In this document: positions 15,121-23,747 of the stretch, one piece after another
Position numbering within the stretch: the stretch's first letter is position 1
Layout: the number at the start of each line of letters is the position of its first letter
From: Bacteroidales bacterium
Lineage (GTDB): Bacteria > Bacteroidota > Bacteroidia > Bacteroidales > UBA932
Direction of reading: 5' to 3'
Assembly (NCBI GenBank): GCA_017548445.1
Contig: JAFYZZ010000095.1
Location: forward strand, 1 to 39,390
DNA length: 39,390 nt
Program-made: the position numbers and the translations under genes
Notes under the pieces: model-generated
Database searches by the model: none
The model's input: only the letters and a program-made list of their open reading frames with translations
What the model was told of the DNA's origin: nothing

Positions 15121-17142
15121 TCAGAAGAGCTTGTTCACCTGTGCGTAAACGTTGTCAGCGGTGTAGCCGAGCTTCTCGTCAAGCACCTTGTACGGTGCGG
15201 AGAAGCCGAAGGATTCGAGTCCCCAGACCGCACCTTCCGCTTCGGGAACGAGGCCCTGCAGGGTGACGGGCAGGCCGGCGGTCATACCGAACTTCTTCAC
15301 GCCTGCGGGCAGCACGCTCTGCTGGTACTCCCTGGGTTGCTGGCGGAAGAGGCCCTCGGACGGCACGCTGACCACGCGGACCTTCTTGCCGTCGGCGCGG
15401 AGCAGCGCGGCACCGGCTTCCAGGGTGGAGACTTCGGAACCGGAAGCCACGAGGATGACGTCGGGGTTCTCGTCGGAACCGGCCACGACGTAGCCGCCCC
15501 TGGCCACCTGGGCGTAGTCGTTGCCCTCGGGCAGGTTGGCGATGTTCTGGCGGGACAGGATGAGGGCCGTCGGGGTGGCGGTGTTGGCCATCGCGAGCGC
15601 CCAGGCCTCGGTGGTTTCCCTGGCGTCGGCGGGACGCAGCACCAGCACGGAGTTGCGGCCGTGGTGGTTCTTGAGTTTCTCCATCAGGCGGATCTGGGCC
15701 TCCTGCTCGACGGGCTCGTGGGTGGGGCCGTCCTCGCCCACGCGGAATGCATCGTGGGTCCAGATGAACTTGACGGGGAGTTCCATCAGCGCGGCCATAC
15801 GGACGGCCGGCTTCATATAGTCGGAGAACACGAAGAAGGTGCCGCAGGCGGGGATGACGCCGCCGTGCAGGGCCATTCCGATGCAGCAGCAGGCCATCGT
15901 AAGCTCGGCGACGCCGGCCTGGAAGAAGGCGCCGGTGAAGTCGCCGGCCTGGAATGCGTGGGTCTTCTTCAGGAAGCCGTCGGTCTTGTCGGAGTTGGAC
16001 AGGTCGGCGGAAGCGCAGATCATATTGGGGACCTGCTCGGCGAGCACGCCGAGGCAGGCGGCGCTGGCGGAACGCGTGGCGTCATTGTCTTTCTGGACGC
16101 ACTTGCTCCAGTCGATCTCAGGAGCCTTGCCGCTGAACCATCCGGCAAGTTCGACGGCCTTCTCCGGGTTGGCGGTCGCCCAGTCCTTTTCCTCGGCGTA
16201 GCGGGCGGCCACGATCCGCTTCAGTTCATCGGCCCGCTTGGCGTAGAGTTCCTTCACGTCGTCGAAGATGACGAAGGGGTTCTCGGGATCGCCGCCCAGG
16301 TTCCTGACGGTGTTCTTGTAGGCTTCGCCGCCCAGCGGGGCGCCGTGCGTCTTGCAGTTGCGCTCGTAGCTCGAGCCGTCTTCCTTCAGGGCACCCTTGC
16401 CCATAATGCACTTGCCGATGATGAGGGCGGGCTTGCCGGAGACTTTCTTCGCCTTTTCGATAGCGGCGCGGATCTGGGCGGCGTCGTTGCCGTTGATCTC
16501 GAAAACCTCCCAGCCGAGGGCACGGTACTTGGCGGCCGTGTCTTCGTTCATCACCACCTTGGTTTCCGTGGAGAGCTGGATGTCGTTGGAGTCATAGAAC
16601 ATCACGAGGTTGTCCAGGCCCAGCGTGCCGGCGATGCGGGCCGCGCCCTGGGAGATCTCCTCCTGCACGCCGCCGTCGGAAATGTATGCATAGACGGTTT
16701 CCTTCGCGAAGGTGGGGTTGCCGGTGCGGGCGGCGAGGAACTTGGCCGCGATGGCGGCGCCGACAGCGTAGGCGTGTCCCTGTCCGAGGGGGCCGCTGGT
16801 GTTCTCGATGCCGCGCGCGGGGTCGAACTCGGGGTGTCCCGTCGTGGGGGAGCCCCACTGGCGCAGGTTGGCCAGTTCGTCCAGGCTGAACTTGCCGGTG
16901 AGGCAGAGCTGGCTGTAAAGCATCGGAGCCATATGACCGGGGTCGAGGAAGAAACGGTCGCGGCCCGCCCAGGTGGGATTCTCGGGATCGTAGGTCAGGT
17001 ATTCGCTGTAGAGCACGTTGATGAAGTCGGCTCCGCCCATTGCACCGCCCGGATGCCCGGACTTGGCTTTTTCGACTGCGGAAGCGGCAAGGATGCGGAT
17101 GTTGTCCGCCGCGTGATTGAGAACGCTGATAGGATTAGCCAT
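15121..17142 (-). CDS. tkt: Transketolase
   Basis: The 673-residue thiamine-diphosphate enzyme of the non-oxidative pentose phosphate pathway is cytoplasmic and transfers two-carbon units between sugar phosphates. Motifs are [14 protein letters not shown] with the substrate-binding His, the ThDP loop around [15 protein letters not shown] and [10 protein letters not shown], and the pyrimidine-domain stretch [20 protein letters not shown]. Length is normal and all three domains are present. The ATG lies 37 bases after a full -7 box, which makes this the first gene of the long minus-strand operon running through lepA and the RiPP-like cassette to the DedA-like gene. Confidence 0.97.
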   Translation of the reverse strand: MANPISVLNHAADNIRILAASAVEKAKSGHPGGAMGGADFINVLYSEYLTYDPENPTWAGRDRFFLDPGHMAPMLYSQLCLTGKFSLDELANLRQWGSPTTGHPEFDPARGIENTSGPLGQGHAYAVGAAIAAKFLAARTGNPTFAKETVYAYISDGGVQEEISQGAARIAGTLGLDNLVMFYDSNDIQLSTETKVVMNEDTAAKYRALGWEVFEINGNDAAQIRAAIEKAKKVSGKPALIIGKCIMGKGALKEDGSSYERNCKTHGAPLGGEAYKNTVRNLGGDPENPFVIFDDVKELYAKRADELKRIVAARYAEEKDWATANPEKAVELAGWFSGKAPEIDWSKCVQKDNDATRSASAACLGVLAEQVPNMICASADLSNSDKTDGFLKKTHAFQAGDFTGAFFQAGVAELTMACCCIGMALHGGVIPACGTFFVFSDYMKPAVRMAALMELPVKFIWTHDAFRVGEDGPTHEPVEQEAQIRLMEKLKNHHGRNSVLVLRPADARETTEAWALAMANTATPTALILSRQNIANLPEGNDYAQVARGGYVVAGSDENPDVILVASGSEVSTLEAGAALLRADGKKVRVVSVPSEGLFRQQPREYQQSVLPAGVKKFGMTAGLPVTLQGLVPEAEGAVWGLESFGFSAPYKVLDEKLGYTADNVYAQVNKLF

Positions 17143-17179
17143 AGTACGTATATTTATATTTAGTTATTTCCGAATCGTA

Positions 17180-17187
17180 CAAAGTTA
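17180..17187 (-). promoter_or_regulatory. -7 box of the tkt-lepA-cassette operon
   Basis: TAACTTTG on the minus strand matches TAnnTTTG. It lies in the 63-base gap after yidD and is the only promoter-like site seen for the eight genes down to 8581. Confidence 0.55.
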
Positions 17188-17205
17188 GCAAATATTTTCA
17201 ATATG

Positions 17206-17445
17206 CTATGGCACGGGATCGAAGCCCGAACCGCCCCAAGGATGGCAGCGCAGGATGCGCTTCAGCGAAAGCCAGAAGCCTTTGATTGGGCCGTATTTGC
17301 GGAAGGCCTCCAGGGCGTATTGCGAGCAGGTGGGGGTGAAGCGGCAGGTGGGCGGCTTGAGCGGCGAGATGCACAGCTGATAGAACTTGATCAGCAGGAT
17401 GAAAGGGGCTGACAGCGCCCGTTTACAGGCCTGGAGGAAGGTCAT
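17206..17445 (-). CDS. yidD: Membrane protein insertion efficiency factor YidD
   Basis: The 79-residue protein carries the family signature [20 protein letters not shown] followed by [14 protein letters not shown] and [14 protein letters not shown]. It has an amphipathic N-terminus and lies at the inner membrane, helping YidC-dependent insertion. It overlaps rnpA by ATGA, the usual rnpA-yidD arrangement. It is the last gene of the SUI1-DUF4271-hemD-rnpA-yidD operon. Confidence 0.96.
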   Translation of the reverse strand: MTFLQACKRALSAPFILLIKFYQLCISPLKPPTCRFTPTCSQYALEAFRKYGPIKGFWLSLKRILRCHPWGGSGFDPVP

Positions 17446-17840
17446 TGCGCGGCGGAATGAGGGTCCGGTTCACGCCCGGAAAGACGGAGCGATATGCGCT
17501 GCAGGATATCGGTTACCTCAGCATAAATGGTCTGGAAATCAGCGACCTCCGGGTGTGAATAGCTGAGCAGGAGGTCGACTCCGCCGGCCGCCAGCAGCTG
17601 CTTCTGCAGGCGGTAGGCCTCGCGCAGGCGGCGCTTCAGCAGGTTGCGCCTGACCGCCCGCTTGAAGAACTTCTTGGGCACGGAAACCATAATGCGGTTG
17701 ATGCCGCTTCCGTGCGCCGTCCAGCAGAAGCGCAGGTGTGCCGTAGCGCCCCATTTCCCGGAGGAAATGAGTGCGGCGACGGTCGTCTTTCCGCACAGCC
17801 GCTCCTCTTTGGAGAGGGTATGGCTTTGCGGTGCGTCCAT
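17442..17840 (-). CDS. rnpA: Ribonuclease P protein component
   Basis: The 132-residue basic protein has the RNR signature [20 protein letters not shown] and an upstream [11 protein letters not shown] strand-helix. It binds the RNase P RNA and matures tRNA 5' ends, including the tRNA-Pro in this window. The start ATG (17838-17840) directly abuts the hemD stop, and its own stop overlaps yidD by ATGA. The N-terminal 30 residues ([20 protein letters not shown]) match the LxKxERL(x)G opening of the family. Confidence 0.95.
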   Translation of the reverse strand: MDAPQSHTLSKEERLCGKTTVAALISSGKWGATAHLRFCWTAHGSGINRIMVSVPKKFFKRAVRRNLLKRRLREAYRLQKQLLAAGGVDLLLSYSHPEVADFQTIYAEVTDILQRISLRLSGREPDPHSAAQ

Positions 17841-18575
17841 TTACTGCCGGGATTGGAGGTAGAGTTCGACGGCCTTGCTGATGGAAGTGGCTTCCGGCGT
17901 GGGAGCCTGCAGGGCGATCCGGTAGCCGGCGCCCTCCAGGGCCTTCACGACGGCCTTGCCGAAGGAGATGAATTCGAGTTTTCCCTGCTCGAAGCCGGGG
18001 AAGTTGTCGTGCAGCGACACCACGTCGGCGGGGTTGCACAGCACGGCGAGGTCGTAGGAGGCCGGGTCCAGGTCCTTCAGGTCCTGGGGGACGGCCTTGA
18101 CGAGGATGCCCACGGTATAGTCCAGACCGGCAGCGTCGAACAAGGACGTGATGGTGGCGGTGCTGGAGCCCTCGGACGCCGTGATGAGGAATTTCTCCCC
18201 CTTGTGCTTGGCGGTGACCAGCGCCACGATGGAAGCGGGCGTGCCGGTGCCGTAGAAGATCTTCCGCTTGCGGTAGACGATGTGCTTCTGCAGGTACATC
18301 GCCACGGCTTCCGTGGAGCAGAAGTACTTCATCGTCTCGGGCACCTTGAAACGCATCTCCTCGCAGAGCTTGAAGTAAGCGTCGATGGCGTGGCGTGACG
18401 AGAACACGATGGCGGTATAGTCGGGAAGACTGATGTGCTCCGCGCGGAACTCCCTTGCCGTCAGAGGCTCGATGACGAAGAACGGACGGAAATCGAGTTC
18501 TGCGCCGAACCTGCTCTGGAGAATCTCATAGGGAGCGGGATTGGACGGAGCGTGCTGGGATATCAGGATCTTCAT
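17841..18575 (-). CDS. hemD: Uroporphyrinogen-III synthase family protein
   Basis: The 244-residue protein shows the two-domain HemD pattern: an N-terminal ISQHAPSNPAPYEILQSRFG, the helix around YTAIVFSSRHAIDAYFKLCE, and the second-domain ILVKAVPQDLKDLDPASYDL followed by FISFGKAVVKALEGAGYRI. HemD cyclises hydroxymethylbilane in tetrapyrrole synthesis. No other heme gene is present here, and many Bacteroidales keep this gene in this rnpA-linked position without a full heme pathway, so its present role is not certain. A -7-like TATCTTTG at 18646-18653 lies inside the upstream DUF4271 gene and could give separate expression. Confidence 0.86.
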   Translation of the reverse strand: MKILISQHAPSNPAPYEILQSRFGAELDFRPFFVIEPLTAREFRAEHISLPDYTAIVFSSRHAIDAYFKLCEEMRFKVPETMKYFCSTEAVAMYLQKHIVYRKRKIFYGTGTPASIVALVTAKHKGEKFLITASEGSSTATITSLFDAAGLDYTVGILVKAVPQDLKDLDPASYDLAVLCNPADVVSLHDNFPGFEQGKLEFISFGKAVVKALEGAGYRIALQAPTPEATSISKAVELYLQSRQ

Positions 18576-18590
18576 TTGGCTGCAAAATGA

Positions 18591-19298
18591 TCAAAAAAAC
18601 ACAACAACCGCGACCACGAGGGCGACGGGTACAATTTCAAGCCCGCAAAGATACAAAAATGTTGAAAATACATTGCAATGGCCGGCTAAAAATTGTCCGG
18701 AACGCAATATGGCGAACAGCCAGACGATGCCCACTTCCCAAAGCAGGACCCTGCGGACGACCGCATCGCCGCATCCGACCAGCGACAGGAGACCGGCGGT
18801 GGCAAGGACCAGTATCGTAAGCAGGATGAAATAGTTGTAGGGGGCGTGGTGCAGGGTGTCGGCCTCCTCGCCGGCCAGCCGGCGGGGCCTCAGGAGGAGA
18901 TACATCAGCTCGCGGAAGAGCAGGAAAACGATTGCCGCGCCCAGGATGGCCGGGGCGGTCCAGGCGGCGGGAACGGCGGTCAGGACATCCGGCCGCCACA
19001 ACCCATAGCGGTCGGCCACCAGGCAGAAGGGGAGGATGCAGGAAAGGGCGATGAGATTGCGCGTACGCGCCTGGCTGACGCTGTGCTCCAGTGCCGCGGC
19101 TCCGCGCGAGCGGTCGAAACTGAAGAGCAGGTCCGGAAGAAGGCGGAAGAAGTCCGGAAGCGCGACGAGCAGCAGCGCCACGGCGACGACGGCAAGCGCC
19201 TGGTTGGTCAGGACCTCCCTCCAGGGAAGGTCCGCCGTCATCGCGTCCAACGGGGTGGCGGACATCTCCAGGGTACCGCTCCGGAACAGGTCTTCCAT
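18591..19298 (-). CDS. DUF4271 family membrane protein
   Basis: The 235-residue protein has about six membrane segments after a soluble N-terminus of about 25 residues (ALAVVAVALLLVALPDFFRL; LIALSCILPFCLVADRYGLW; APAILGAAIVFLLFRELMYL; YFILLTILVLATAGLLSLVG; and two at the C-terminus ending VALVVAVVVFF). The family is restricted to Bacteroidetes, has no assigned function and is conserved immediately upstream of hemD, which identifies it here. It is separated by 3 bases from SUI1 upstream and 15 bases from hemD downstream. Confidence 0.85.
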   Translation of the reverse strand: MEDLFRSGTLEMSATPLDAMTADLPWREVLTNQALAVVAVALLLVALPDFFRLLPDLLFSFDRSRGAAALEHSVSQARTRNLIALSCILPFCLVADRYGLWRPDVLTAVPAAWTAPAILGAAIVFLLFRELMYLLLRPRRLAGEEADTLHHAPYNYFILLTILVLATAGLLSLVGCGDAVVRRVLLWEVGIVWLFAILRSGQFLAGHCNVFSTFLYLCGLEIVPVALVVAVVVFF

Positions 19299-19301
19299 CG
19301 C

Positions 19302-19646
19302 CTAGTTGCCCCGTTTTGCGTTGTAACCCAGGGAAGAGAGCAGGGCGACGACCTTGTCGCGCAGGTCGCCCTGGATGAGGATTTCCCCGTCGGAAGCCGA
19401 TCCGCCCACGCCGCAGCGGGTTTTCAGCGTGCGGGCCAGGGCGGAAAGGTCTTCGCTGCGGCCGACGAAGCCCTCGACGAGCGTGACCTGCTTGCCGGCG
19501 CGGCGGCGCCGGTCGATGCGGACGACGAGCCGCTGCCTGTCCGGCGGGAGGGTGTCGGGTTCGCTCTCCTGCACGGTTTCATATTTGAAATCGGGGTTCG
19601 TGGAATACACGACCCCGAGCCGGCTTTTCCAGTCCTGTTGTGCCAT
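19302..19646 (-). CDS. SUI1/YciH-family translation initiation factor
   Basis: The 114-residue protein has the SUI1 fold (eIF1-like). A basic loop RIDRRRRAGKQVTLVEGF precedes the helix EDLSALARTLKTRCGVGGSA and the strand-helix DGEILIQGDLRDKVVALLSS with LGY. Bacterial YciH binds the 30S subunit and affects start-site fidelity. The frame continues six codons upstream of the ATG at 19644-19646, but those codons run into the -7 box (19662-19669), so the ATG is the start. It is the first gene of the operon leading to DUF4271, hemD, rnpA and yidD. Confidence 0.92.
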   Translation of the reverse strand: MAQQDWKSRLGVVYSTNPDFKYETVQESEPDTLPPDRQRLVVRIDRRRRAGKQVTLVEGFVGRSEDLSALARTLKTRCGVGGSASDGEILIQGDLRDKVVALLSSLGYNAKRGN

Positions 19647-19661
19647 ATGGGATAATTTTTG

Positions 19662-19669
19662 CAAAGATA
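19662..19669 (-). promoter_or_regulatory. -7 box of the SUI1-hemD-rnpA operon
   Basis: TATCTTTG on the minus strand, 15 bases before the SUI1 ATG. It is back to back with the DUF2723 -7 box at 19684-19691, 14 bases apart. Confidence 0.55.
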
Positions 19670-19683
19670 AGGATTTTTAATTG

Positions 19684-19691
19684 TACCTTTG
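19684..19691 (+). promoter_or_regulatory. -7 box of the DUF2723 operon
   Basis: TACCTTTG matches TAnnTTTG, with a TTTG 22 bases upstream (19658-19661). Only 6 bases separate it from the ATG at 19698, so the leader is 0-3 bases. Confidence 0.55.
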
Positions 19692-19697
19692 CAGGTT

Positions 19698-22600
19698 ATG
19701 AACGAGAAGAAATTCACCCTGTGGAACCGGATTTGTGCAGCCGTGGCCTTCATCGTCGCGACCGTCACCTATCTGCTCACCCTCGAGCCCTCCGCGTCCT
19801 ATTGGGACTGCGGCGAGTTCATCGCCTCATCATATAAGTTGGAAGTGGGACACCCTCCGGGAAATCCGGTGTTCCAGCTCTTCGCCCGCTTCTTCACCCT
19901 GTTCGGCGACAATATGCACGCGGCCGTCCTGGTGAACGCTTTCAGCGCATTGTGCTCCGGCCTGACCATCCTCTTCCTGTACCTGACGATAGTCTGGCTG
20001 GCCAAGCGGCTCCTGCGGCCGTCCGCCGACGGCAGGTATTCCGCCGCCCAGGCCGTCGCCATCTTCGGTTCCGGGCTCGTGGGGGCCCTGGTGTACACCT
20101 TCTCGGACACCTTCTGGTTCTCCGCCGTGGAGGGCGAGGTCTATGCGATGTCCTCGCTGTTCACCGCCGCGGTGTTCTGGCTGATGACGCTCTGGTACGA
20201 CCGTGCCGACGAGCCGCACGCGCTGCGCTGGATCGTGCTGATCGCCTTCCTGATGGGCCTGAGCATCGGGGTGCACCTGCTGAACCTGCTGGCCATTCCG
20301 GCGCTGGTCTTTATGTACTACTACCGCAGGCGGGAGGATAAGCCGTTCACTTTCTGGGAACTGGTCAAGATCCTGCTCGTGGGGGCGCTCATCCTGGGCC
20401 TGATGGTCTTCCTGTTCATCCCCTACCTGCCCAAACTCGCGGCGTACTTCGACCTCTTCTTCGTGAACGTGCTGGGGCTGCCGTACAACAGCGGCACGGC
20501 GTTCTTCATCGTGGCGCTGCTGGCCCTGCTCTTCTGGGGCATCTTCCGCACGCAGAAGAAGGGAAAGGTTTTCCTGAACACCGCGCTGCTGTGCGTGACG
20601 GTGATCACCATCGGCTTCTCCGTTTTCAGCATCGACATCATCCGTTCCTGCGCCAAGACGCCCACCAACGAGTATCAGCCGGACAACGCATTCACGCTGG
20701 TCCGCTACCTGGGCCGGGAGCAGTATGGCAGCACGCCGCTGGTTTACGGGCAGTATTACGGTGCGCCTTACGAGCTCAAGACCACGACCTACTGGGCGCC
20801 GCTGGACGGGAAATACAAGAAGGTGGACGGCCCGATCGACGCCCGGTACAAGTCTTCCGGCAAAATGCTCTTCCCCCGTATGTGGAGCACCAGTTCCGAC
20901 GGGAGCTACGAGAATTTCTATGCCACCTATACCGGTGGCAAAGGCCGCAAGATTTCCGGTGCATCGGCGCGCAAGCCCTCGATGGGCGCCAACCTCCTCT
21001 ACTTCTTCGATTACCAGATGAACTGGATGTACTGGCGTTACTTTATGTGGAACTTCGTGGGACGCCAGAACCAGGTGCACGCACCGACGCCGGGCAATAT
21101 CTTCCACGGCAACTGGGAGAGCGGCATCGGGTTCATCGACCGCCTTCGCCTGGGCGACCAGTCGGACGCGCCCGCCGTGCTGGCGGAAGACAAGGGCAAG
21201 AACCATTATTTCTTCCTGCCCCTGCTGCTGGGCCTGCTGGGCCTGTTCTTCCAGTTCGACCGCGACAAGCGCGGCTGCTGGCTGACTTTCCTGATGTTCT
21301 TTATGACGGGCATCGCCATCGTGCTGTACCTCAACCAGCCGCCCTACCAGGTGCGTGAGCGGGATTATGCCTATGCGGGTTCGTTCTATTTCTTCAGCGC
21401 CTGGGCGGGACTCGCCGTGGCGGCGCTGTTCAGCTGGATCGACGGTGCGCGCAAGGGCCGCGGCGGCATCCTGACCGCCGGTCTGATCAGCGCGGCGTGC
21501 CTGTTCGTGCCCGTGGAGATGGCCGCGCAGAACTGGGACGACCACGACCGTTCGAACCGCCGCACCGCGGTGGAGATGGCGCGCAACTACCTGGAGTCCG
21601 TGGGGAAGGACGGCATCCTCATCACCCACGGCGACAACGACACCTTCCCGCTCTGGTACGCCCAGGAGGTGGAGGACATCCGCACGGACGTGCGCATCTG
21701 CAACACCTCGCTGCTCGGCACCGACTGGCACATCGACCAGATGAAGTGGGCGGTGAACGCCTCGGCGCCGCTTCCGCTTTCGGTGGGTCCGGAGCAGTAC
21801 CTGTACGGGACGAACGAGTGGATTCCGATTTACGACACGCAGGAGGCCGAGATGGACATCGCCGACGTGATGATGCTCTTCAGGCATCCGCAGGTAAAGG
21901 CTCCTATGACCAGCGGCCGCAAGGTGGACTACATCGCCTCGCGCAAGATCGTGATTCCCGTGAACAAGGAGAACGTGATCAAGTACGGCATCCTGGACGG
22001 GAAGTACGCCGACCAGATTCCCGACTCCATCACGCTGACCATCTCCAAGGACAAGGAGTATATCAGCAAGCCCGAGCTCTTCCTGCTCGACCTGCTGTCC
22101 GGATATCAGTGGGACCGCCCGCTGCACCTGCTCAATATGGGCGGCGACCTGAACGTCGGCATCAAGGAGTATCTTGAGTTCTGCGGCTATTCCTACAAGT
22201 TCGTGCCCATCAAGAGCAAGACCACTTCGACGGTGCCCGGCTTCGTGGACAACGACGAGCTGTACCGGCTGATGACGGAGACCTACAGATGGGACGACCT
22301 CGCGCGGGACGATTACTTCATCGACTATCAGAATATGTACACGCATCTGGGCGTGATGTCCGTCCGGGGCCTGTTTATGTCCTGCGCCGACGTCTTTTTG
22401 AAGGAGGGCGAGAACGACAGGGCCCTCGAGATGGTGGACAAGTGCTGCGAGGTGATGAAGAACTACCCCCTGGAGACGGTGCCGGTGGGATTCTCCGGCA
22501 ACGATTATATGGTCATCTGCCTGGCGGAGCACTACTACAAGCTGGGACAGCCGGAGAAGGCGCGTGCCCTGGCCACGGAAATGGCCGCGGAACTGCTGGC

Positions 22601-22784
22601 AAGCGCCAAGTTCTACATCGAGTTCTACGAGTGGGCGCAGGATGAGTTCGAAATGGTGGGCCAGTACATCTATTTCCTCGCCGACGTGATGAAGCAGGGC
22701 GGCGACGCCGCGGCGGCGAAGGCGCTGACCGATTCGCTGTCCGACCTGCTGGACGAGGCGGAAGCGGCAGCGGCCAAGAAATAA
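19698..22784 (+). CDS. DUF2723 family membrane protein, GT-C glycosyltransferase-like
   Basis: The 1028-residue protein has an N-terminal membrane domain (about residues 10-590, with many helices) and a soluble C-terminal part with helical TPR-like repeats (about 860-1020). Near the start, YWDCGEFIASSYKLEVGHPP has the acidic residue and the HPPG stretch expected of GT-C type protein O-mannosyltransferase relatives, on the outer face of the first long loop. It probably transfers sugars from a lipid carrier to exported proteins, but this is family-level inference. The ATG at 19698 lies 6 bases after the -7 box. Its stop overlaps the methyltransferase start by one base (TAATG). Confidence 0.86.
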   Translation: MNEKKFTLWNRICAAVAFIVATVTYLLTLEPSASYWDCGEFIASSYKLEVGHPPGNPVFQLFARFFTLFGDNMHAAVLVNAFSALCSGLTILFLYLTIVWLAKRLLRPSADGRYSAAQAVAIFGSGLVGALVYTFSDTFWFSAVEGEVYAMSSLFTAAVFWLMTLWYDRADEPHALRWIVLIAFLMGLSIGVHLLNLLAIPALVFMYYYRRREDKPFTFWELVKILLVGALILGLMVFLFIPYLPKLAAYFDLFFVNVLGLPYNSGTAFFIVALLALLFWGIFRTQKKGKVFLNTALLCVTVITIGFSVFSIDIIRSCAKTPTNEYQPDNAFTLVRYLGREQYGSTPLVYGQYYGAPYELKTTTYWAPLDGKYKKVDGPIDARYKSSGKMLFPRMWSTSSDGSYENFYATYTGGKGRKISGASARKPSMGANLLYFFDYQMNWMYWRYFMWNFVGRQNQVHAPTPGNIFHGNWESGIGFIDRLRLGDQSDAPAVLAEDKGKNHYFFLPLLLGLLGLFFQFDRDKRGCWLTFLMFFMTGIAIVLYLNQPPYQVRERDYAYAGSFYFFSAWAGLAVAALFSWIDGARKGRGGILTAGLISAACLFVPVEMAAQNWDDHDRSNRRTAVEMARNYLESVGKDGILITHGDNDTFPLWYAQEVEDIRTDVRICNTSLLGTDWHIDQMKWAVNASAPLPLSVGPEQYLYGTNEWIPIYDTQEAEMDIADVMMLFRHPQVKAPMTSGRKVDYIASRKIVIPVNKENVIKYGILDGKYADQIPDSITLTISKDKEYISKPELFLLDLLSGYQWDRPLHLLNMGGDLNVGIKEYLEFCGYSYKFVPIKSKTTSTVPGFVDNDELYRLMTETYRWDDLARDDYFIDYQNMYTHLGVMSVRGLFMSCADVFLKEGENDRALEMVDKCCEVMKNYPLETVPVGFSGNDYMVICLAEHYYKLGQPEKARALATEMAAELLASAKFYIEFYEWAQDEFEMVGQYIYFLADVMKQGGDAAAAKALTDSLSDLLDEAEAAAAKK

Positions 22785-23695
22785 TGCGCGGCGCTATGGC
22801 GGAATTCCCTTCATCCCTCTGGAAAGACTACGAACTGCTGGACAGCGGCGACGGTGAAAAGCTCGAACGTTTCGGGGACTATGTGATGGCCCGGCCCGAG
22901 CCCAAGGCCCTGTGGGGCAAATCGATGCCGGATGCGGAATGGCGCCGGCTGGCGCATACGACCTTCACGCCCGGCGCCGGATTCGGCAAGGCCGGCAAGG
23001 AAGACAGCGGTACCTGGAACCGCCTGAAGAAGATGGACGACCAGTGGTGGATCCGCTATGCCAACCCCGACGGGCTGAAGATGGATCTGCGGCTCGGACT
23101 TACATCTTTTAAACACGTGGGCGTGTTCCCCGAGCAGGCCCCCAACTGGGACTGGATTTACAGGCAGACGCGCTCGCTCGCTTCGGGCGGCCGGGTGCCG
23201 AAGGTGCTCAACCTGTTCGCCTATACCGGCGCCGCCTCGCTCGCGGCCCGTGCCGCCGGAGCGGATGTCACCCACCTCGACTCGGTGCGGCAGGTAGTCA
23301 CCTGGGCCCGCGGAAATATGGAGCGTAGCGGCCTGGACGGCATCCGCTGGGTGGTGGAAGACGCGATGAAGTTCGCCCGCCGGGAAGCCCGCCGCGGCAA
23401 CCGCTACGACGGCATCATCCTCGACCCGCCCGCTTACGGGCACGGTCCGGACGGTGAAAAATGGAAACTGGACGAGTGCCTCTTCGAGATGCTCCGCACC
23501 GTGGGGGAGATCCTCGCCCCGCAGGACGCCTTCCTGGTGCTCAACCTATACAGCAACGGCTATTCCGCCCTCCTGGGCGAGACGCTCGTGCGGCAGGCGA
23601 TGCATGTGGTGGACCTGGAAAGCGGCGAGCTGGCCCTGGGCGACCGCTTCGGCAAGGCGCTTCCGCTCTCGATCGTGGTGAGAATGAAGCGATAA
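22784..23695 (+). CDS. Class I SAM-dependent rRNA methyltransferase (RlmI-like)
   Basis: The 303-residue protein has the SAM-binding motif NLFAYTGAASLAARAAGADV at about residues 143-162, an acidic loop HLDSVRQVVTWARGNMERSG, and the motif IV LDPPAYGHG typical of m5C/RlmI-type enzymes. The N-terminus (about 1-135) is a beta-rich domain with GVFPEQAPNWDW, a signature of this Bacteroidetes-type family. It should methylate 23S rRNA or a similar RNA in the cytoplasm, with the site not predictable. It is coupled to the DUF2723 gene by TAATG. An alternative ATG lies four codons in (MAEFP). The second of the three CATG sites in the window lies near its end (23603-23606). Confidence 0.88.
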   Translation: MRGAMAEFPSSLWKDYELLDSGDGEKLERFGDYVMARPEPKALWGKSMPDAEWRRLAHTTFTPGAGFGKAGKEDSGTWNRLKKMDDQWWIRYANPDGLKMDLRLGLTSFKHVGVFPEQAPNWDWIYRQTRSLASGGRVPKVLNLFAYTGAASLAARAAGADVTHLDSVRQVVTWARGNMERSGLDGIRWVVEDAMKFARREARRGNRYDGIILDPPAYGHGPDGEKWKLDECLFEMLRTVGEILAPQDAFLVLNLYSNGYSALLGETLVRQAMHVVDLESGELALGDRFGKALPLSIVVRMKR

Positions 23696-23710
23696 ATGAA
23701 AAAATATTGT

Positions 23711-23718
23711 TAAATTTG
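23711..23718 (+). promoter_or_regulatory. -7 box of pgk
   Basis: TAAATTTG matches TAnnTTTG in the 52-base gap after the methyltransferase gene. The leader to the ATG at 23748 is about 25 bases and AT-rich. Confidence 0.5.
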
Positions 23719-23747
23719 TAGTTCGGAACAATCAACACTTTATCTAT

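Noticed and set aside
12821..15148. Long plus-strand reading frame of about 775 codons opposite lepA and the kinase gene
   Set aside because: It is antisense to an intact lepA with all GTPase motifs. The translated sequence is His/Asp/Arg/Leu-biased, as expected for a GC-rich shadow frame, and has no recognisable domain or promoter.
15337..17163. Plus-strand reading frame of about 608 codons opposite tkt
   Set aside because: It mirrors an intact transketolase and is Gly/Val/His-biased without motifs.
18646..18653. TATCTTTG box inside the end of the DUF4271 gene as a separate hemD promoter
   Set aside because: The match is perfect, but it falls in coding sequence with no -33 partner and could be chance. 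It was left out of the feature list as too weak.
19830..22532. Long minus-strand reading frame of about 900 codons opposite the DUF2723 gene
   Set aside because: It is antisense to a recognisable membrane protein, its translation is a His/Arg/Val-rich shadow, and no -7 box precedes it.
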